Assembly (NCBI GenBank): GCA_030740315.1
Contig: JASLXN010000062.1
Span: 1-7,939 of the forward strand
Reading direction: 5' to 3'
DNA: 7,939 bases
Source: Dehalococcoidia bacterium
Lineage (GTDB): Bacteria > Chloroflexota > Dehalococcoidia > JACVQG01 > JAHKAY01
Positions 6,430 to 7,939 of the stretch are shown here, piece after piece. The notes beneath the pieces were generated by a model. It did not search any database, was not told the origin of the DNA, and was given only the letters and a program-made list of their open reading frames with translations. The position numbers and the translations under genes were made by a program. The number at the start of each line of letters is the position of its first letter. Position 1 is the first letter of the stretch.

Positions 6430-7637
6430 CTGCGTCCCAAACGCACCAATACCCCACCAAGGGCCGCCAGCACCACCACCACTATACCCAGGCCAACCCA
6501 GCCCCACACCGTTGTGGCCAGCACTGTCACCCTCACCTCCACATCATCACTTGCCAGCAGGCTTGACGCCGCTACAGAAAGGGAGTAGTCCCCGGGGATT
6601 GTTTTGTCCGGAGCTGAAATCTCCAGATTCACCTCCCGGGGCTCCTGTGAGTCCAGGATATCTATCCTTTCAGGCGAAAAGGTGACCTCCCACCCGTCCG
6701 GTTTACCGGCGAAGAAGCTGATGTCCGCGAGTTGGGCCGAACCCCCGTTGGCCACTATCATGGTAAACGGTGATGCCTGCCCGGCGGTAACCTTGGTGTT
6801 GAGCCGGCCGGTGGCAGTGCCCAGCAAGATATCATAGGTGCCGGTGACCACGGCCTGAAGCTCCATCTCGGCCTCGGCATCGCCCGAGCGTACTACCACC
6901 GTAATCGGGAAGGTGCCTGCCTCCACACGCGGTGGCGGGGTGGCTGAGACTTTCAGACCCTGGGTCCGTCCCGATTTCATGCTGATAGTGGTCACCTGTT
7001 TCCTCTCGAACTCGGGCTCGAAGCCTATCTGCCAGCCCGCCGGGGCGACAGAGCTGAGCTCAAAGGTACGGTCCTCGCCGACGTTGTTCTGTACATCCAC
7101 CTTGAACTCAAATGCCGTGCCCGAGGCGGCGCGCAACACCGGGAACTGGGATTCTATGCTAACGCCGCCCGAAGCCTCCTCACCCCCCACAAACACAGTT
7201 AGCTGCAGCGACGCCGCAGTTCCGCTCTCCGTAGTAGCCTTGATGGCGAAGGTGTAGTCCCCCGGCTTCACGCTGCTGGAGGGCTTGGCCCGGAACTGTA
7301 GTTCAGTCCTGTTTGTCTGCTCATCCAACTCGGCCTGGGCATCCGGGGCCGTCAAGTACACTCGCCTGACCTCAAGTCGAGGGAACTCCCGCTCCACCAC
7401 AACCATCCAGCCCTCAGGAGCCAAGGGGATACTCACATTAACTGTCTGCGGAGTCTCCGATAGGTTCTCCACCGTGAACGGGAGCTTAACCTCTTCGCCT
7501 CGGTCTACCACCACACTGAGGAAGGGTGCAGTGAGCGTGAGTTGCTGCCCAGCGACAGCCGCCGGCGCCAACACCCAACCCATGACCGCAAGAAGCAGGG
7601 CCATTCGCAACCAAATAGCAGACGGGAACACTTTCAT
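6426..7637 (-). CDS. Secreted, membrane-anchored protein with three NEW3/Ig-like repeats
   Basis: From the ATG at 7637 this is 403 residues. It has a signal peptide (MKVF, hydrophobic 11-29, cleavage likely after AVA at 27-29), three beta-rich repeats (about 33-150, 157-268 and 270-375), one transmembrane helix (377-398) and the basic tail RLGRR. Each repeat carries a P-x-GW element (EGW 75-77, AGW 200-202, DGW 314-316) and later a G-D/T-Y/F strand (PGDY 125-128, AGTF 240-243, PGDY 348-351), the pattern of NEW3/alpha-galactosidase-associated domains. So the repeats face outside and the tail is cytoplasmic. The 7637 start is favoured over 7658 because GGTGAGG lies about 9 bases upstream. It overlaps the ABC ATPase by ATGA, suggesting a partner of that transporter (substrate capture, or an envelope scaffold). 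No catalytic motif is seen. Confidence 0.85.
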   Translation of the reverse strand: MKVFPSAIWLRMALLLAVMGWVLAPAAVAGQQLTLTAPFLSVVVDRGEEVKLPFTVENLSETPQTVNVSIPLAPEGWMVVVEREFPRLEVRRVYLTAPDAQAELDEQTNRTELQFRAKPSSSVKPGDYTFAIKATTESGTAASLQLTVFVGGEEASGGVSIESQFPVLRAASGTAFEFKVDVQNNVGEDRTFELSSVAPAGWQIGFEPEFERKQVTTISMKSGRTQGLKVSATPPPRVEAGTFPITVVVRSGDAEAEMELQAVVTGTYDILLGTATGRLNTKVTAGQASPFTMIVANGGSAQLADISFFAGKPDGWEVTFSPERIDILDSQEPREVNLEISAPDKTIPGDYSLSVAASSLLASDDVEVRVTVLATTVWGWVGLGIVVVVLAALGGVLVRLGRR

Positions 7638-7681
7638 GGAATCATACCTCACCATCATTGCGATTGTTTTTGAGTAAATCT

Positions 7682-7710
7682 AATATGGAACTCTCTCCAC
7701 ATTCTGTCAA
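7682..7710 (-). promoter_or_regulatory. Strong candidate sigma70 promoter for the NEW3-ABC operon
   Basis: A perfect -35 TTGACA (7710-7705) and CATATT (7687-7682, 4/6 to consensus) are separated by 17 bases. Predicted start is near 7675, giving a leader of about 38 bases before the ATG at 7637. This is the best promoter in the window. Confidence 0.65.
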
Positions 7711-7759
7711 GTAGGGGTATATGCGGCCGAGCAACCGTCCCACCTTTGCACACCTAAGG

Positions 7760-7783
7760 GCTACCCTCAGCGAAGGGGTTAGC
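7760..7783. repeat. Bulged inverted repeat in the intergenic region
   Basis: On the minus strand GCTAACCC and GGGTAGC can pair as seven base pairs with one bulged A and a 9-base loop. It lies about 50 bases upstream of the TTGACA box and about 70 after the preceding stop. There is no U-tract, so terminator or operator roles are both only possible. Confidence 0.25.
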
Positions 7784-7797
7784 GGTACTGGTAGGAG

Positions 7798-7812
7798 CCG
7801 ACTATCTGTCGG
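7798..7812. repeat. Perfect 5-bp stem-loop in the intergenic region
   Basis: CCGAC-AGATA-GTCGG on the minus strand is a perfect 5-bp stem with a 5-base loop, 40 bases after the stop of the upstream gene. No T-run follows. It may contribute to 3'-end formation of the upstream transcript. Confidence 0.25.
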
Positions 7813-7851
7813 AATGTTCCCCACATCGCTCGCCACTACCACCCTTGCTTT

Positions 7852-7939
7852 TTAAGGAGCTACATATCCTTGCTGAGTCAGGAACTCACGCACGGCCTCC
7901 GGGTTGGGCAATACGCGGGAGCCCAGAGCATCCAAAGCG
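7852..7939 (-). CDS. C-terminal end of an unrecognised protein (partial)
   Basis: The last 28 residues and TAA stop of a gene that enters from the right edge. The frame reads ALDALGSRVLPNPEAVREFL and then TQQGYVAP. It looks like real coding sequence: a helix-forming stretch, normal amino-acid use, and G/C mostly in third codon positions like the neighbours. The PNPEAVREFL segment suggests a final amphipathic helix. Too little is present to name the family. It is on the same strand as the NEW3-ABC operon, but separated from it by about 215 bases including a promoter, so it is probably a separate transcription unit. Confidence 0.6.
   Translation of the reverse strand, partial: ALDALGSRVLPNPEAVREFLTQQGYVAP

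Noticed and set aside
6430..6507. 26-residue N-terminal extension of the ABC ATPase
   Set aside because: Gly/Trp-rich residues made from the transmembrane-coding part of the upstream gene in another frame; the ATGA-overlapping start at 6429 is better.
7638..7658. Earlier ATG (7658) for the NEW3 protein
   Set aside because: No Shine-Dalgarno ahead of it, whereas the ATG at 7637 has GGTGAGG about 9 bases upstream and gives a typical signal peptide.
7642..7842. 66-codon frame upstream of the NEW3 gene as a CDS
   Set aside because: GTG start with poor ribosome-binding site, third codon positions not GC-biased like neighbouring genes, and a near-consensus promoter inside it. Kept as a question in the findings.
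1..7939. tRNA/rRNA genes, CRISPR arrays, insertion sequences or phage genes
   Set aside because: I found no cloverleaf, direct-repeat array, transposase or terminal inverted repeats; nearly all bases belong to the genes listed.

Overview
This is a bacterial window in which every supported gene lies on the minus strand. It is fairly GC-rich, densely packed, and has sigma70-like promoters (TTGACA-N17-CATATT and TTGAAA-N17-TATCTT) and good Shine-Dalgarno sites. The gene set (a CO dehydrogenase/xanthine dehydrogenase-type molybdenum hydroxylase plus a NEW3-domain/ABC-2 export operon) would suit an anaerobic or facultative lineage such as Chloroflexota or Firmicutes. No taxonomic marker is present, so this placement is a guess.

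Read in the direction of transcription (right to left), the window holds three parts. (1) 7939-7852 is the last 28 codons of an unrecognised gene, followed by about 210 bases with two small inverted repeats and a strong candidate promoter. (2) 7637-4534 is a three-gene operon: a secreted, C-terminally anchored protein with three NEW3/Ig-like repeats, an ABC ATPase (ATGA overlap), and a six-helix ABC-2 permease starting on the base after the ATPase stop. (3) After a 226-base gap carrying a promoter and a dyad, 4307-1 is a molybdenum-hydroxylase operon. Its order is FAD subunit, a broken or recoded small ORF, 2Fe-2S subunit, molybdopterin subunit, then an XdhC/CoxI-type maturation factor that runs off the left edge.

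The hydroxylase would take electrons from a substrate oxidised at the Mo centre through two 2Fe-2S clusters to FAD. XdhC would bind and sulfurate or insert the cofactor. The Mo-subunit loop is LRAPGAPQ rather than the CO dehydrogenase AYRCSFR, and the catalytic Glu of the GVGE motif is present. The enzyme is therefore a xanthine/nicotinate/aldehyde-type hydroxylase of unknown substrate, not a form I CO dehydrogenase.

The most unusual item is at 3419-3216. A short Met-rich reading frame has an excellent ribosome-binding site and perfect operon spacing, but contains an in-frame TGA (directly after a Cys codon) and an in-frame TAG. Protein-like character continues past both. A 6-bp hairpin 13 bases after the TGA fits the loose bacterial SECIS rules. 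It is either a decaying gene, a selenocysteine-type recoding site, or a chain of mini-ORFs, since both stops are directly followed by ATG.
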